A stretch of 64,000 bases of DNA from Aliihoeflea aestuarii (GCF_024105665.1 NZ_JAAAMK010000002.1:372001-436000), one strand, 5' to 3'. Counted from the stretch's first letter, positions 8,406-17,056 are shown. Notes: generated by a model not told the origin, from the letters alone. Program-made: numbers and translations.

Positions 8406-9328
8406 GCAAAATGCTCCTTGCCGATGAAGTATGTGCGGATGCGCTCGGACAGAAGATCGATGGCGGTGACGAGCACGATGATCATCAGGAGCACGGCGAC
8501 CACGCGGTCGTCCGAGTAAAGGCTGATGACGCGGTTCAGCTCCATGCCGATGCCGCCCGCCCCGACGAAGCCGACGATGGACGACGCGCGCACATTGATC
8601 TCGAAGCGCAGCAGCGTATAGGACGCGAAATTCGGCAGCACCTGGGGCATAACGCCGTAGCGCATTTCCTCAAACCAGTTGCCGCCGACCCCGCGCACGC
8701 CTTCGACAGGCCGCATGGACGCGTTCTCGTTGACCTCGGAGAAAAGCTTGCCGAGCGCCCCGGCGGTATGGATGGCGATTGCCAGCACGCCGGCAAGCGG
8801 GCCGATGCCGACCGCGAAGACGAAGATGAGCGCGATCAGAATTTCGGGAACGCCGCGGCACACTTCCAGGAAGCGCCGCGAAACCCAGAAGATGAGGCGT
8901 GTCGGCGCGAGATTGCGCGCAGCGGGAAAGGACAGGATGAAGGCGGTCGCCGCGCCGAGGATCGTGGCGGTGAGCGCCATGAATATCGTTTCAACGATGA
9001 GGCGCAGATACAGCCAGAAATCCGTGTACCAGTAGACGATGGAGCCGGGCACGGCGCGTCCGTCATCGCCGCGCGGCAGAAGCAGATTGCCGAATTCGAG
9101 ATTCGGCATGATCGTGCCGAAATAATCGAAGATGCGCGGCAGGCCCGACGACAGGCGCTCCGGATAGAAGCGGGCGACATGAACGGATGCCGCCAGGACC
9201 GCAATAAACATGGCGATGAAAAGAACGTTCATCGCCAAGCGCTGGCGCTTCAGGTCTGCGCGGTGGCGCTCGAACGCCGAGACGGCGTCCTCGCCCTCGC
9301 GGCGATAAGGCAGATCGAGATTTGCCAT
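8402..9328 (-). CDS. phnE: Phosphonate ABC transporter permease PhnE (first copy)
   Basis: A permease of 308 residues with a longer, charged cytoplasmic N-terminus (about 35 residues) before the first membrane helix, then the transport domain. The EAA-type loop is near VEGVRGVGGNWFEEMRYG and is followed by GFVGAGGIGMEL, a motif also seen in the second PhnE. It begins 3 bases after the phnC stop and overlaps the second permease by 4 bases, so the two are translated as a pair. Confidence 0.95.
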   Translation of the reverse strand: MANLDLPYRREGEDAVSAFERHRADLKRQRLAMNVLFIAMFIAVLAASVHVARFYPERLSSGLPRIFDYFGTIMPNLEFGNLLLPRGDDGRAVPGSIVYWYTDFWLYLRLIVETIFMALTATILGAATAFILSFPAARNLAPTRLIFWVSRRFLEVCRGVPEILIALIFVFAVGIGPLAGVLAIAIHTAGALGKLFSEVNENASMRPVEGVRGVGGNWFEEMRYGVMPQVLPNFASYTLLRFEINVRASSIVGFVGAGGIGMELNRVISLYSDDRVVAVLLMIIVLVTAIDLLSERIRTYFIGKEHFA

Positions 9329-9331
9329 CGG

Positions 9332-10189
9332 TCAGCCTACGAGTGCTTCGGCTTTGGCGATCTGCGCCTTGGCGATTTCTGCTGCGGAAAGAGCGGGCTT
9401 GGCCGGCTGGCCGTTAAGAGAAGTCGAGGTCATGCCTTCGTGGAACGCTTCCTCGGCTTCCGCGCCGTAGATCTCGCGCGCCATGCGCATGGTCAGTTGC
9501 TCGGGATTCCCGTCGAAAACGACCTTGCCCTCGGCAAGGCCGATAATGCGGTCGCAATAGGTGCGCGCCGTGTCGAGCGTATGCAAATTGCAGATGACGG
9601 TGATTCCGTCCTCGCGATTGATGGTCCGCAGTGCGTCCATCACGATCTTGGCGTTGAGCGGGTCTAGCGATGCGATCGGCTCGTCGGCGAGCAGGAGTTT
9701 CGGCTCCTGCACCAGCGCACGGGCGATGGCGACGCGCTGCATCTGGCCGCCCGAAAGCGTGTCGGCCTGCTGAAGCGCGGTGTGCGCCATGCCGAGGCGG
9801 TCGAGCGCCTTGATCGCATAGGCACGCTCGGCTGCGGTGAAATGCTGGAGAAGGCTCGCCACGAGGCCGTGATGGTAGAGCCGTCCGGTCAGAACGTTGG
9901 TGATGACATCGAGGCGGCCGACGAGGTTGAACTGCTGAAACACCATCGCGCAGGTGGCGCGCCATGCGTGAAGCTCGCGGCCCTTGAGCGTGGTGATGTC
10001 GCGCCGTCCGAACAGGATGCGTCCCTCGCCGGGCTCGGCAAGCCGGTTGATCATGCGCAGCAGCGTCGATTTGCCCGCGCCCGAGCGGCCGATGATGCCG
10101 ACGATCTGCCCGTCCGGGATCTCGAGCGAGACGTTGTCGACCGCCTTGCGGTCCTTGAAAGCTTTGGTGAGGCCGTCGATCTTCAGCAT
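9332..10189 (-). CDS. phnC: Phosphonate ABC transporter ATP-binding protein PhnC
   Basis: The ATPase of the phosphonate importer, 285 residues from the chosen start. Walker A is GRSGAGKST, the ABC signature [15 protein letters not shown] and Walker B LLLADEP. The start at 10189 (MLKIDGLTK) was chosen because AGGA lies 7 bases upstream; an ATG at 10195 is too close to it, and the frame runs further to 10240 without a better site. The Ala/Lys-rich C-terminal tail of about 30 residues is longer than the E. coli protein. It lies downstream of phnD, separated by a strong hairpin (10227-10260). Confidence 0.95.
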   Translation of the reverse strand: MLKIDGLTKAFKDRKAVDNVSLEIPDGQIVGIIGRSGAGKSTLLRMINRLAEPGEGRILFGRRDITTLKGRELHAWRATCAMVFQQFNLVGRLDVITNVLTGRLYHHGLVASLLQHFTAAERAYAIKALDRLGMAHTALQQADTLSGGQMQRVAIARALVQEPKLLLADEPIASLDPLNAKIVMDALRTINREDGITVICNLHTLDTARTYCDRIIGLAEGKVVFDGNPEQLTMRMAREIYGAEAEEAFHEGMTSTSLNGQPAKPALSAAEIAKAQIAKAEALVG

Positions 10190-10226
10190 GATCATGTCCT
10201 GTCGCGGGTTGGCCGGGGACGATGCG

Positions 10227-10260
10227 AAACAGGCCCGCATCGTTTGATGCGGGCCTGTTT
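10227..10260 (-). terminator. Intercistronic hairpin between phnD and phnC
   Basis: The arms AAACAGGCCCGCATC (10227-10241) and GATGCGGGCCTGTTT (10246-10260) form a perfect 15-bp stem with a 4-base loop. It starts right after the phnD stop and ends about 38 bases before the phnC start. It probably protects phnD mRNA or partly terminates transcription, so that the periplasmic binding protein is made in excess over the membrane components. Confidence 0.75.
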
Positions 10261-10273
10261 GTCGGTCGGATTT

Positions 10274-11206
10274 TTAACGGGAACCCTGAAGCTCGCGCTC
10301 GCGCATGGCGACGACGCCTTCAAAGAAGGAATGGTCGACGCGCTCGAAGCCCGGACCTTCGCCCTGCGAAACGTCCTTGTAGCACTCGTAATCGGTCTCG
10401 GCGAGGTTCGCCATCCAGTCGGTCCAGATGTCCTTGGCTTCCTGCGGCACCTCCTTGCGCACCACCCAAGGCCCGTTCGGGATGAGGTTCGAGGTCCAGA
10501 TGATGGAGAGGTCATTCATGTCGAGAAGGCCGTTATTGACCATCGTGTGCAGATTGCCGCGCGAGAAGCCTTGCGACTGTTCGCCTTGCCCGGAGGTCCA
10601 GGTGACGCCCGCATCGTACTGGTCGTTCAGAACCGCGACGACCGCCTGCTCGTGTCCGCCACCGAAGCCGGTGCGCGAGAAATAGGTCTCGATGTCGATC
10701 TCGGCAGCTTCGAGCTCGGCCTTTGGCACCAGATAGCCCGAAGTCGAGTTCGGATCGGCGAATGCGAGCGATTTGCCCTGCATATCCTCAAGGTCTTCGA
10801 TGCCGGAGTCCGACTTGGCGTACATCATCGCGTAATAGCCGTTGGAGCCATCGCTTTCGAGGCTGACGAAGACCGGCTCGACGGCTTCCGGGTCCTGCAG
10901 ATAGATGCCCGCATAGCCCGATGCGCCGAGAGAAGCGGTGTCGAGCTGGCCGGCCAGAAGGCCCTGCATCACGCCAGCATAGTCGGAGGCGGGGAAAAGT
11001 TCGACCGGGACGCCGAGCGCCTCGGAAAGCTGCTCGACGAGGCATTCATTGCGGCGCAGGCGATCGGCTTCGTTTTCGCCGCCCAGAAGGCCGACGCGGA
11101 AGACGGGCAGTTCGGATTTCCAGTCGTCCTGCGCGGCGGCCGGGGCGACGAGTGCGGAAGCGGCGATGGCCGCGGCACAGGTGGTACGGATGAGATGCGC
11201 GATCAT
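10274..11206 (-). CDS. phnD: Phosphonate ABC transporter substrate-binding protein PhnD
   Basis: A periplasmic binding protein of 310 residues with a clear Sec signal peptide (positive start, then AAAIAASALVAPAAA, cleavage near AQ-DD at about residue 25). The mature protein has the PhnD/PtxB marks LRVGLLGGEN-like start, ASDYAGVMQGLLAGQLD, GYYAMMYAKSDSGI and SGYLVPKAEL. It captures phosphonates for PhnC/PhnE. It is the first gene of the second phn operon. A candidate PHO box lies about 110 bases upstream (11317-11334). Confidence 0.95.
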   Translation of the reverse strand: MIAHLIRTTCAAAIAASALVAPAAAQDDWKSELPVFRVGLLGGENEADRLRRNECLVEQLSEALGVPVELFPASDYAGVMQGLLAGQLDTASLGASGYAGIYLQDPEAVEPVFVSLESDGSNGYYAMMYAKSDSGIEDLEDMQGKSLAFADPNSTSGYLVPKAELEAAEIDIETYFSRTGFGGGHEQAVVAVLNDQYDAGVTWTSGQGEQSQGFSRGNLHTMVNNGLLDMNDLSIIWTSNLIPNGPWVVRKEVPQEAKDIWTDWMANLAETDYECYKDVSQGEGPGFERVDHSFFEGVVAMRERELQGSR

Positions 11207-11316
11207 TGCGAAGCTCCCAAGCTTTCGTTTCGTATGGAATATTACAGCCGACGTCCTGTGGTCGGCTTGACGTGGGGAGCTTTAGGCACGGCTTGCGACA
11301 GTGCGATTACCGTTCG

Positions 11317-11334
11317 CTGACGGATTCATGACAA
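11317..11334 (-). promoter_or_regulatory. Candidate PHO box upstream of phnD
   Basis: Read on the minus strand, the site is TTGTCAT-GAAT-CCGTCAG, two 7-base half-sites separated by 4 bases. This is the 7-4-7 architecture of alphaproteobacterial PhoB sites (CTGTCAT repeats). The first half matches 6 of 7 positions and the second 5 of 7. It lies in the 181-base gap between the hexapeptide transferase gene and phnD, the right place to give the second phn operon its own phosphate-starvation promoter. Moderate confidence, since the second half-site is weak. Confidence 0.45.
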
Positions 11335-11387
11335 CTCACAGGCGGTGAAGTCATGTGTGCACGAAGAGCGTGCAGATGCCCGCTTAG

Positions 11388-12011
11388 TCATCGACTTTGC
11401 TCATATTTCTCCAGGAATGCCTCGACGGACTGCGACCGGAAGTCGGCGAGCGCGGCGCGCAGGCGCGCATGATCCCAGTCCCACCATGCCAGTCCCTGCA
11501 ATCGATCGGCGATGCTCGTCTCGAACCGCTCGCGGATGGGCCGCGCCGGCACGCCGGCCACGATCAGGTAAGGCGCAACATCCTTTGTGACGACCGCTCC
11601 CGAACCGATCACCGCACCGTTGCCGACCGTGACGCCCGGCAGGATCGTCGCGCCGTGCCCAAGCCAGGTGTCGTGACCGATGGTGGTCTTGTGATCCCGA
11701 CGCCAATCGAAGAAGGCCGCGTCATCGTCCGCATCGTCCCAGTAATTCGACGAGCGGTAGGTGAAGTGATGCAGCGTCGCCCGTTCGACGGGGTGGTTCG
11801 GTGCATTGATGCGGCAGGCGGCCGCGATGTTGGCGAATTTGCCGATCTCGGCGCACCAGACGCTCCCGTCTTCCACGATATAGGAATAGTCGCCGAGAAC
11901 GGATTCGATGAAACGCGTGCGTTCGCGCACTTCCGTGTAGCGTCCGAGACGGGAGTCGCGAACCGTCGCCGTGGGATGGACAAACGGCGTTTCGGAAAGT
12001 TTGCCCATCAC
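11388..12011 (-). CDS. Hexapeptide-repeat acyltransferase of the phn locus
   Basis: A protein of 207 residues with left-handed beta-helix hexapeptide repeats ([18 protein letters not shown] near the start; [27 protein letters not shown] around residues 119-145), related to xenobiotic/chloramphenicol acetyltransferases. A subgroup of these is consistently found in phosphonate operons. The gene overlaps phnL by 4 bases and ends the first phn operon. No phnO (GNAT-type aminophosphonate acetyltransferase) is present, so it may acetylate aminoalkylphosphonates in its place. That role is inference. Confidence 0.85.
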   Translation of the reverse strand: MMGKLSETPFVHPTATVRDSRLGRYTEVRERTRFIESVLGDYSYIVEDGSVWCAEIGKFANIAAACRINAPNHPVERATLHHFTYRSSNYWDDADDDAAFFDWRRDHKTTIGHDTWLGHGATILPGVTVGNGAVIGSGAVVTKDVAPYLIVAGVPARPIRERFETSIADRLQGLAWWDWDHARLRAALADFRSQSVEAFLEKYEQSR

Positions 12012-12712
12012 GCGGCCCTCGCCGGCGCAAAGGCGGAAACGTCGACCATGCGGTCGGCGACCCGCTCGCGCACGTCGGCGTCGTGGAAGATGCCTAGAAG
12101 GGCCACGCCCGCCGTTTTCTTTTCCTCGATCATATCGATCACCACCTGCCGGTTGACGGCGTCGAGCGATGCCGTTGGCTCGTCGAGAAGCAGCACCGCA
12201 TGGTCGGTGATGAAGCCGCGCGCAATATTGACGCGCTGCTGCTCGCCGCCGGAAAACGTCGCGGGCGGCAGGTGCCAGAGCCGCTCGGGCAGGTTGAGCC
12301 GAGCCAGAAGAACGCTTGCGCGCTCGCGCGCTGCATCTCTCGGCATTCCACGTTCGACCAGCGGTTCGGCGACGATATCGAGCGCTCCGACGCGCGGCAC
12401 AACCCGCAGGAACTGGCTGACATAGCCGATTGTCTCGCGCCGGATGGATAGGACCGTGCGCGGATCGGCCCTGGCAACGTCGATCAGCGCGTCGCGATGC
12501 TTGACGATGATCTCACCGGTATCGACCGCATAATTGCCGTAGACCATCTTGAGGATCGAACTTTTGCCGACGCCGGAGGGTCCGCCGAGCACCGCGCATT
12601 CGCCGGTCTTCAGCGAAAAGGACACGTTTTCTACGACCGGCAGCCGAACACCGCCCCGAACATGCATGGTGAAGGTCTTGGCGACGTCGTGAACGACGAG
12701 CGGAGTTGGCAT
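12008..12712 (-). CDS. phnL: C-P lyase system ATP-binding protein PhnL
   Basis: An ABC-type ATPase subunit of 234 residues needed for the carbon-phosphorus lyase machinery rather than for transport. It has Walker [11 protein letters not shown], signature [14 protein letters not shown] and Walker B VLLLDEP. The start at 12712 is supported by AAGGGA 8 bases upstream; the frame is open to 12748. It overlaps the hexapeptide transferase by 4 bases and follows phnK by about 40 bases. Confidence 0.95.
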   Translation of the reverse strand: MPTPLVVHDVAKTFTMHVRGGVRLPVVENVSFSLKTGECAVLGGPSGVGKSSILKMVYGNYAVDTGEIIVKHRDALIDVARADPRTVLSIRRETIGYVSQFLRVVPRVGALDIVAEPLVERGMPRDAARERASVLLARLNLPERLWHLPPATFSGGEQQRVNIARGFITDHAVLLLDEPTASLDAVNRQVVIDMIEEKKTAGVALLGIFHDADVRERVADRMVDVSAFAPARAA

Positions 12713-12752
12713 GGCTGTTTTCCCTTGCGCGTGATGTTGCGAGGTCACACGG

Positions 12753-13547
12753 CTAAACTTGAAGGATCGAGGAGACGAGAAGCTGGGTGTAAGGAGCCTG
12801 TGGGTCGTCGAGCACGCGATCCGTCAGGCCGTGCTCGACCACCCGCCCGTCCTTCATCACCATCATGCGATGCGAGATGAGCCGCGCGACGGCAAGATCG
12901 TGCGTGACGACGATGGCCGACAGACCGAGTTCACCGACGAGACCGCGCAGAAGATCGAGCAGGCGCGCCTGCACCGACACGTCGAGGCCGCCGGTCGGCT
13001 CATCCATGAAGATGAGGCGCGGTCGCGTGACGAGATTGCGCGCGATCTGGAGGCGCTGACGCATGCCGCCCGAAAAGGCACGCGGCTCGTCGTCCACCCG
13101 GTCCCCGGCGATCTCGACGCGACCGAGCCAGTCGATGGCCGAGGCCCGGATTTCGCCATAGTGGCGTTCGCCGACAGCCATCAGCCGTTCGCCGACATTG
13201 GCGCCCGCCGAAACCGTCATGCGCAGCCCATCGGCCGGGTTCTGGTGAACGAAACCCCAGTCGGTCCGCATCAAAAGACGCCGCTCGGCCTCGCCCATGC
13301 GATAGATGTCACGGAAGGTTTCGTCGCGCATCCGATAATATACGGTGCCGGACGACGGGTTGAGGCGGGTCGCCATGCAGTTGAGAAGCGTCGTCTTGCC
13401 CGAACCGCTTTCGCCGACGATCGCCAGAACCTCGCCCGGCCAAAGCTCGAACGAGACATTCTCGCAGCCGATGCGCGAACCGTAAAACTTCGACACGCCC
13501 GCAACCTTCAGGAGTGGCGCGTCCTCGATCGTGTCAGTGCTCATCAC
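12753..13547 (-). CDS. phnK: C-P lyase core-associated ATP-binding protein PhnK
   Basis: An ABC-family protein of 264 residues that docks on the PhnGHIJ core complex. The P-loop GESGSGKTT, signature FSGGMRQRLQIARNL and Walker B LIFMDEP are present, with oligopeptide-ATPase-like features such as VHQNPADGLR at the Q-loop. The start at 13547 (MMSTDT) lies within the end of phnJ, an overlap of 14 bases. The PhnK/PhnL order following PhnJ is as in E. coli. Confidence 0.95.
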   Translation of the reverse strand: MMSTDTIEDAPLLKVAGVSKFYGSRIGCENVSFELWPGEVLAIVGESGSGKTTLLNCMATRLNPSSGTVYYRMRDETFRDIYRMGEAERRLLMRTDWGFVHQNPADGLRMTVSAGANVGERLMAVGERHYGEIRASAIDWLGRVEIAGDRVDDEPRAFSGGMRQRLQIARNLVTRPRLIFMDEPTGGLDVSVQARLLDLLRGLVGELGLSAIVVTHDLAVARLISHRMMVMKDGRVVEHGLTDRVLDDPQAPYTQLLVSSILQV

Positions 13548-14370
13548 GGCATTCCTCGCAGTGGTCGGTGTCGGAACAGACGAACATGCGTCCGCCGCGA
13601 TCGTCGAGGATCACCTCGTCCAGATAGACACCGGTCGATCCGCAAAGCGCGCAGGGCTCGGTAAAGGTCTGGATCTCGAAAGGATGATCCTCGAAATCGA
13701 GGCTGACGACATCGGTAAAGGGCGGAACCGCATAGATGCGCTTCTCGCGCCCCGCACCGAAAAGCTGAAGCGCCGGCGACATGTGCATCTTCGGATTGTC
13801 GAATTTCGGCGTCGGTGACGGGTCCATCACGTAGCGTCCCTCGACCTTCACCGGATAGGCGTAGGATGTCGCGATGCGCCCGTGCCGCGCGATGTCCTCG
13901 TAAAGCTTGACGTGCATCAGGCCGTATTCTTCGAGCGCGTGCATCTTGCGTGTCTCGGTCTCGCGCGGTTCGAGGAAGCGCAGCGGCTCTGGGATCGGCA
14001 CCTGATAGACGAGCACCTGACCTTGCCCCAGCGGCTTTTCTGGAATGCGATGACGCGTCTGGATGATCGACGCATCGCCCGTTTTGGTGGTGACGGCGAC
14101 ATTGGCGACCTTCTGGAAGAAGGCACGGATCGAGACTGCATTGGTCGTATCGTCCGCGCCTTGGTCGATCACCTTGAGCACGTCGTTCGGCCCGATGATC
14201 GCCGCCGTGACCTGCACGCCGCCCGTGCCCCATCCATAGGGCATCGGCATCTCTCGGCTTGCAAAGGGCACCTGATAACCGGGAATGGCGATCGCCTTCA
14301 GGATCGCGCGACGGATCATGCGCTTGGTCTGCTCGTCGAGATACGCGAAATTATAGCTGGCGATGTTCAT
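13534..14370 (-). CDS. phnJ: Carbon-phosphorus lyase PhnJ (radical SAM)
   Basis: The catalytic radical SAM enzyme of 278 residues that breaks the carbon-phosphorus bond, giving alkane and 5-phosphoribosyl 1,2-cyclic phosphate. Cys240, Cys243, Cys265 and Cys271 correspond to the cluster-binding cysteines of the family (241, 244, 266 and 272 in E. coli). Gly31, in IPGYQVPFASREMPMPYG, corresponds to the Gly32 radical site of E. coli PhnJ. All catalytic residues therefore appear intact. Its start overlaps the fosX stop by 4 bases and its end overlaps phnK. Confidence 0.98.
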   Translation of the reverse strand: MNIASYNFAYLDEQTKRMIRRAILKAIAIPGYQVPFASREMPMPYGWGTGGVQVTAAIIGPNDVLKVIDQGADDTTNAVSIRAFFQKVANVAVTTKTGDASIIQTRHRIPEKPLGQGQVLVYQVPIPEPLRFLEPRETETRKMHALEEYGLMHVKLYEDIARHGRIATSYAYPVKVEGRYVMDPSPTPKFDNPKMHMSPALQLFGAGREKRIYAVPPFTDVVSLDFEDHPFEIQTFTEPCALCGSTGVYLDEVILDDRGGRMFVCSDTDHCEECRDEH

Positions 14371-14786
14371 TCGGCCGCCTCCCGTCCCTTGGCATAGCGA
14401 GCGAGCCGGTCCCCGAGCGTGCCGGTATGAAGCTCGAACAGATGGTTGTCGCGATCGTAGAAATAGATCGAGCGACCCTCCCCCTCGACGCGCGGACGCG
14501 GCGGCTTTACCTCGAATTCCGCGGCGCGGAGTTTTTCGAGATGGAGTTCGAAGTCGTCATCGGCGATCTTGAACGCTACGTGATTGTAGCTGCGCTCGGT
14601 CAAAGGATCGCCCTCCATGATGGCGATCCAGATTCCATTCAGGAGGAAGAATCTTTCGCTCGAAACGGAAAACTGAACCTCTCCGCTCGAATAGACCTCT
14701 TCAGCCCCAAGAACATCTACAAGCAGACGGTTCATTTCATCGAGATCGCGCACGATGAACGTCATATGAGACAGCCCCTCGATCAT
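14367..14786 (-). CDS. fosX: FosX-type Mn-dependent fosfomycin epoxide hydrolase
   Basis: A glyoxalase-fold (VOC) protein of 139 residues that matches FosX closely: metal ligands His7, His69 and Glu118, and the catalytic base Glu44 that sets FosX (hydrolase) apart from FosA/FosB (thiol transferases). FosX opens the epoxide of fosfomycin with water; Mesorhizobium loti has a FosX gene in a phn operon. The start at 14786 overlaps the phnI stop and the end overlaps the phnJ start, each by 4 bases, so it is embedded in the C-P lyase core genes. A longer in-frame opening to 15011 lies inside phnI and is not used. Its natural substrate may be a phosphonate intermediate rather than the antibiotic. 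Confidence 0.92.
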   Translation of the reverse strand: MIEGLSHMTFIVRDLDEMNRLLVDVLGAEEVYSSGEVQFSVSSERFFLLNGIWIAIMEGDPLTERSYNHVAFKIADDDFELHLEKLRAAEFEVKPPRPRVEGEGRSIYFYDRDNHLFELHTGTLGDRLARYAKGREAAE

Positions 14787-15883
14787 TCGGCCGCCTCCTT
14801 GCCCTCTTCCTCGCCCGCCTCGGCCTGCTCTGCGCGCATGCGGCGCACGAGGTCGAGTTCGGCCTGGAAATCCACGTAATGCGGCAGCTTCAGATGCTCG
14901 ACGAAGCCGGTCGCCTGCACATTGTCGGAATGCGAGATGACGAATTCCTCGTCCTGTGCGGGCGCAAGGCGGTCCTCTCCGAACTCCTCGGCGCGCAGGG
15001 AGCGATCGCACAGCGCCATCGCCATGGCCTTACGCTCCGACTGGCCGAAGACGAGGCCGTAGCCGCGCGTGAACTGCGGCGGCACCTTGGACGACCCCTT
15101 GAACTGGTTGACCATCTGGCATTCGGTCAGACGGATGGAGCCGAGCGGCACGGCGAAGTCGAGTTCGGGCACTTCGAGTTCAAGCTCGACCTCGCCGATC
15201 CGCACCTCGCCGACGAATGGATGGGAGCGGCCGTAGCCGCGCTGCGTCGAATAGGCCAGCGCCAGAAGAAACCCTTCATCGCCCCGCGCCAGCGCCTGAA
15301 GCCGCGTGTCGCGCGCCATCGGGAATTCCAGCGGCTCGCGGGTGATGTCGCCGGGTCTGTGGTCGTCCGGCAGAACGCCGTCGGCCTCGATCAGCCCCTC
15401 CCCGGCGAGGATTTCGGAAACGCGCATGATTTTCTCGCCGGGCTCCTCGCGCCGCTCCGGCTCGTCGACCGGCGCATCCTCGGCAAGCTGCGGGTCGAGC
15501 AGGCGATGCGTATAGTCGAAGGTCGGCCCCAGAAGCTGGCCGCCGGGCAAATCCTTATAGGTGGCCGAAACACGGCGCTCGACCAGCATCGCCTCGGTAT
15601 CGATGGGCTTTGTATAGCCGAAGCGCGGCAAGGTCGTTCGGTAGGCGCGCAAAAGGAAGATCGCCTCGATCATGTCGCCCCTCGCCTGCTTGACGGCCAG
15701 AGCCGCAAGGTCGCGGTCATAGAGCGAGCCTTCGGACATGACGCGATCGACACCGAGCGCCAGTTGCTCGACGATCTGGTCGAGCCCGATGGCAGGCACC
15801 GATCGATCGCCTCTGCGACGATCGGCAAGAAGGCGGTGGGCATTCGATATAGCGGCTTCACCGCCCTTGACGGCAACATACAT
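14783..15883 (-). CDS. phnI: C-P lyase core subunit PhnI
   Basis: A protein of 366 residues, the core subunit that attaches the phosphonate to the ribose of ATP, releasing adenine, together with PhnG, PhnH and PhnL. The N-terminus MYVAVKGGEAAISNAHRLL and the SEGSLYDRDLAALAVKQARGDMIEAIFLLRAYRTTLPR block are typical. The C-terminal SHSDNVQATGFVEHLKLPHYVDFQAELDL contains conserved histidines. It lies 3 bases after phnH and overlaps fosX by 4 bases. The last 15 residues are an acidic, Ala-rich tail. Confidence 0.97.
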   Translation of the reverse strand: MYVAVKGGEAAISNAHRLLADRRRGDRSVPAIGLDQIVEQLALGVDRVMSEGSLYDRDLAALAVKQARGDMIEAIFLLRAYRTTLPRFGYTKPIDTEAMLVERRVSATYKDLPGGQLLGPTFDYTHRLLDPQLAEDAPVDEPERREEPGEKIMRVSEILAGEGLIEADGVLPDDHRPGDITREPLEFPMARDTRLQALARGDEGFLLALAYSTQRGYGRSHPFVGEVRIGEVELELEVPELDFAVPLGSIRLTECQMVNQFKGSSKVPPQFTRGYGLVFGQSERKAMAMALCDRSLRAEEFGEDRLAPAQDEEFVISHSDNVQATGFVEHLKLPHYVDFQAELDLVRRMRAEQAEAGEEEGKEAAE

Positions 15884-15886
15884 GGC

Positions 15887-16492
15887 TCAAGCCTCCGTCG
15901 TTGAAATGCGGGTGGTGCGCGGCAGACAGGCAACCGCGCCCGGCGCGGCAAGGATCACGTCGACGCCTCGCGGGAAACGCGCATTGTTCTGTCGCCATTG
16001 CTCCACGAAGTGACGCGGCATCGGACCGGGCGCAAGGCGCGTGGCGGTCTCGATCCCCGGACCTTCGAGAGTTAGTACTGCGCCGGCCTCGAGCGTCTCG
16101 ACCTGAAGGATCAACGTCGTCGAGCGGTCGGGATAGTCCTGAGAGCCTTGAGCGAAATTGTCGAGCGAGATCATCGTTGCCGGCTCGGCGATCAGCGCGA
16201 AATGCGCATCGGCAGGCGTATGCGCATACGGCGCGCCGGTCTGGAAGGACAGCCATGCCGAGACGGTCTCGACACCCTTCAGCGCCGGGTCGAGCCAGAC
16301 GGGCGTGTCGTGATCGCACAGGGTGAGCGCGACGGCGGCCGCCGATGCGGCGAGCGGTGCGGGCGGGTTCGTGCCGGCGGCGAGCTTCTGGACCGTGCCG
16401 GGCCGGGACATCGCATCCATGACGGCGCGAAAGACCGCCTGTCCGTCAAGTACCGGCGCGGTGAAGCCGCCTTCGATATGCGTGCTTTCCAT
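15887..16492 (-). CDS. phnH: C-P lyase core subunit PhnH
   Basis: A protein of 201 residues matching PhnH throughout, starting GGFTAPVLDGQAVFRAVMDAMSRPG, with the conserved LTLCDHDTPVWLDP and TGAPYAHTPADAHFALI segments. PhnH is a PLP-transferase-fold protein without its own known catalysis and part of the PhnGHIJ complex. Its start codon shares base 16492 with the phnG stop, indicating coupled translation. Confidence 0.95.
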   Translation of the reverse strand: MESTHIEGGFTAPVLDGQAVFRAVMDAMSRPGTVQKLAAGTNPPAPLAASAAAVALTLCDHDTPVWLDPALKGVETVSAWLSFQTGAPYAHTPADAHFALIAEPATMISLDNFAQGSQDYPDRSTTLILQVETLEAGAVLTLEGPGIETATRLAPGPMPRHFVEQWRQNNARFPRGVDVILAAPGAVACLPRTTRISTTEA

Positions 16493-16959
16493 CAGTCTTC
16501 TCCACGAACCATAGTGAAGAATTCGACCTTGGTGGCAGCCGTCTCCGCCTGTCGCTTGGCAGTCGCCTTCCCTTGAGCTTCACGCAGCGGCCCCAAAATG
16601 ACGGCCTCGACGGCCTCCGCTTCGCCGGGGCGCTGCAAAAGCGCATCGATGACGGCGCAGATGCGCGCCTTCTCGCCGTCGCGGCCGAGCGCATAGGCAT
16701 GGCCAACCTCGCCGCTGGCAAGGCGTACGCTCGCGCGCGTTACCGTCGCTTCGCCGACATTGAACGGCGCACCGCCGCCGCCGATGCGGCCGCGCACAGT
16801 GACGAGTCCCGTTTCCGGGCGACGCAGCATCCGCGCATCGCCATCGAAATCCGCATTCGAGAACAGTCGTGCAATCTCCTGGGCTGGCGCCGAGGCCAGA
16901 ACCTGCATCGCGTCGCGGCGGACCGCCGAGGCGCTCGCCGTGCTTTTCGTTTGAGGCAT
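16492..16959 (-). CDS. phnG: C-P lyase core subunit PhnG
   Basis: The first gene of the main phn operon, coding 155 residues from the chosen start. The start at 16959 (MPQTKSTAS) is preceded by AGGA at a spacing of 6. Upstream in-frame ATGs at 16965 and 16983 are less likely because the latter lies inside the PhnF operator. Family marks are the LVTVRGRIGGGGAPFNVGEATVTRASV block and a C-terminal KVEFFTMVRGE segment. PhnG joins PhnH, PhnI and PhnJ in the C-P lyase core complex. Confidence 0.95.
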   Translation of the reverse strand: MPQTKSTASASAVRRDAMQVLASAPAQEIARLFSNADFDGDARMLRRPETGLVTVRGRIGGGGAPFNVGEATVTRASVRLASGEVGHAYALGRDGEKARICAVIDALLQRPGEAEAVEAVILGPLREAQGKATAKRQAETAATKVEFFTMVRGED

Positions 16960-16971
16960 GATCATTCCTAT

Positions 16972-16991
16972 TTGTCTATTCATCTAGACAA
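16972..16991. promoter_or_regulatory. PhnF operator between phnG and phnF
   Basis: A perfect inverted repeat, TTGTCTA (16972-16978) and TAGACAA (16985-16991) around six bases, lies 13 bases upstream of the phnG start and 66 bases upstream of phnF. HutC-subfamily GntR regulators bind GTCTA/TAGAC palindromes of this kind. Its position indicates PhnF represses the phnG operon and probably its own gene. Confidence 0.75.
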
Positions 16992-17056
16992 TTAAACAAC
17001 TTCATATTACATCTATCGCCTACAAATGACAGCCTGATGACACAAGGAACGAGCCG

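Noticed and set aside
14787-15011. N-terminal extension of FosX to 15011
   Set aside because: The extra part is antisense-free but lies inside phnI in another frame and lacks family similarity; FosX residue numbering (His7, Glu44, His69, Glu118) fits a start at 14786.
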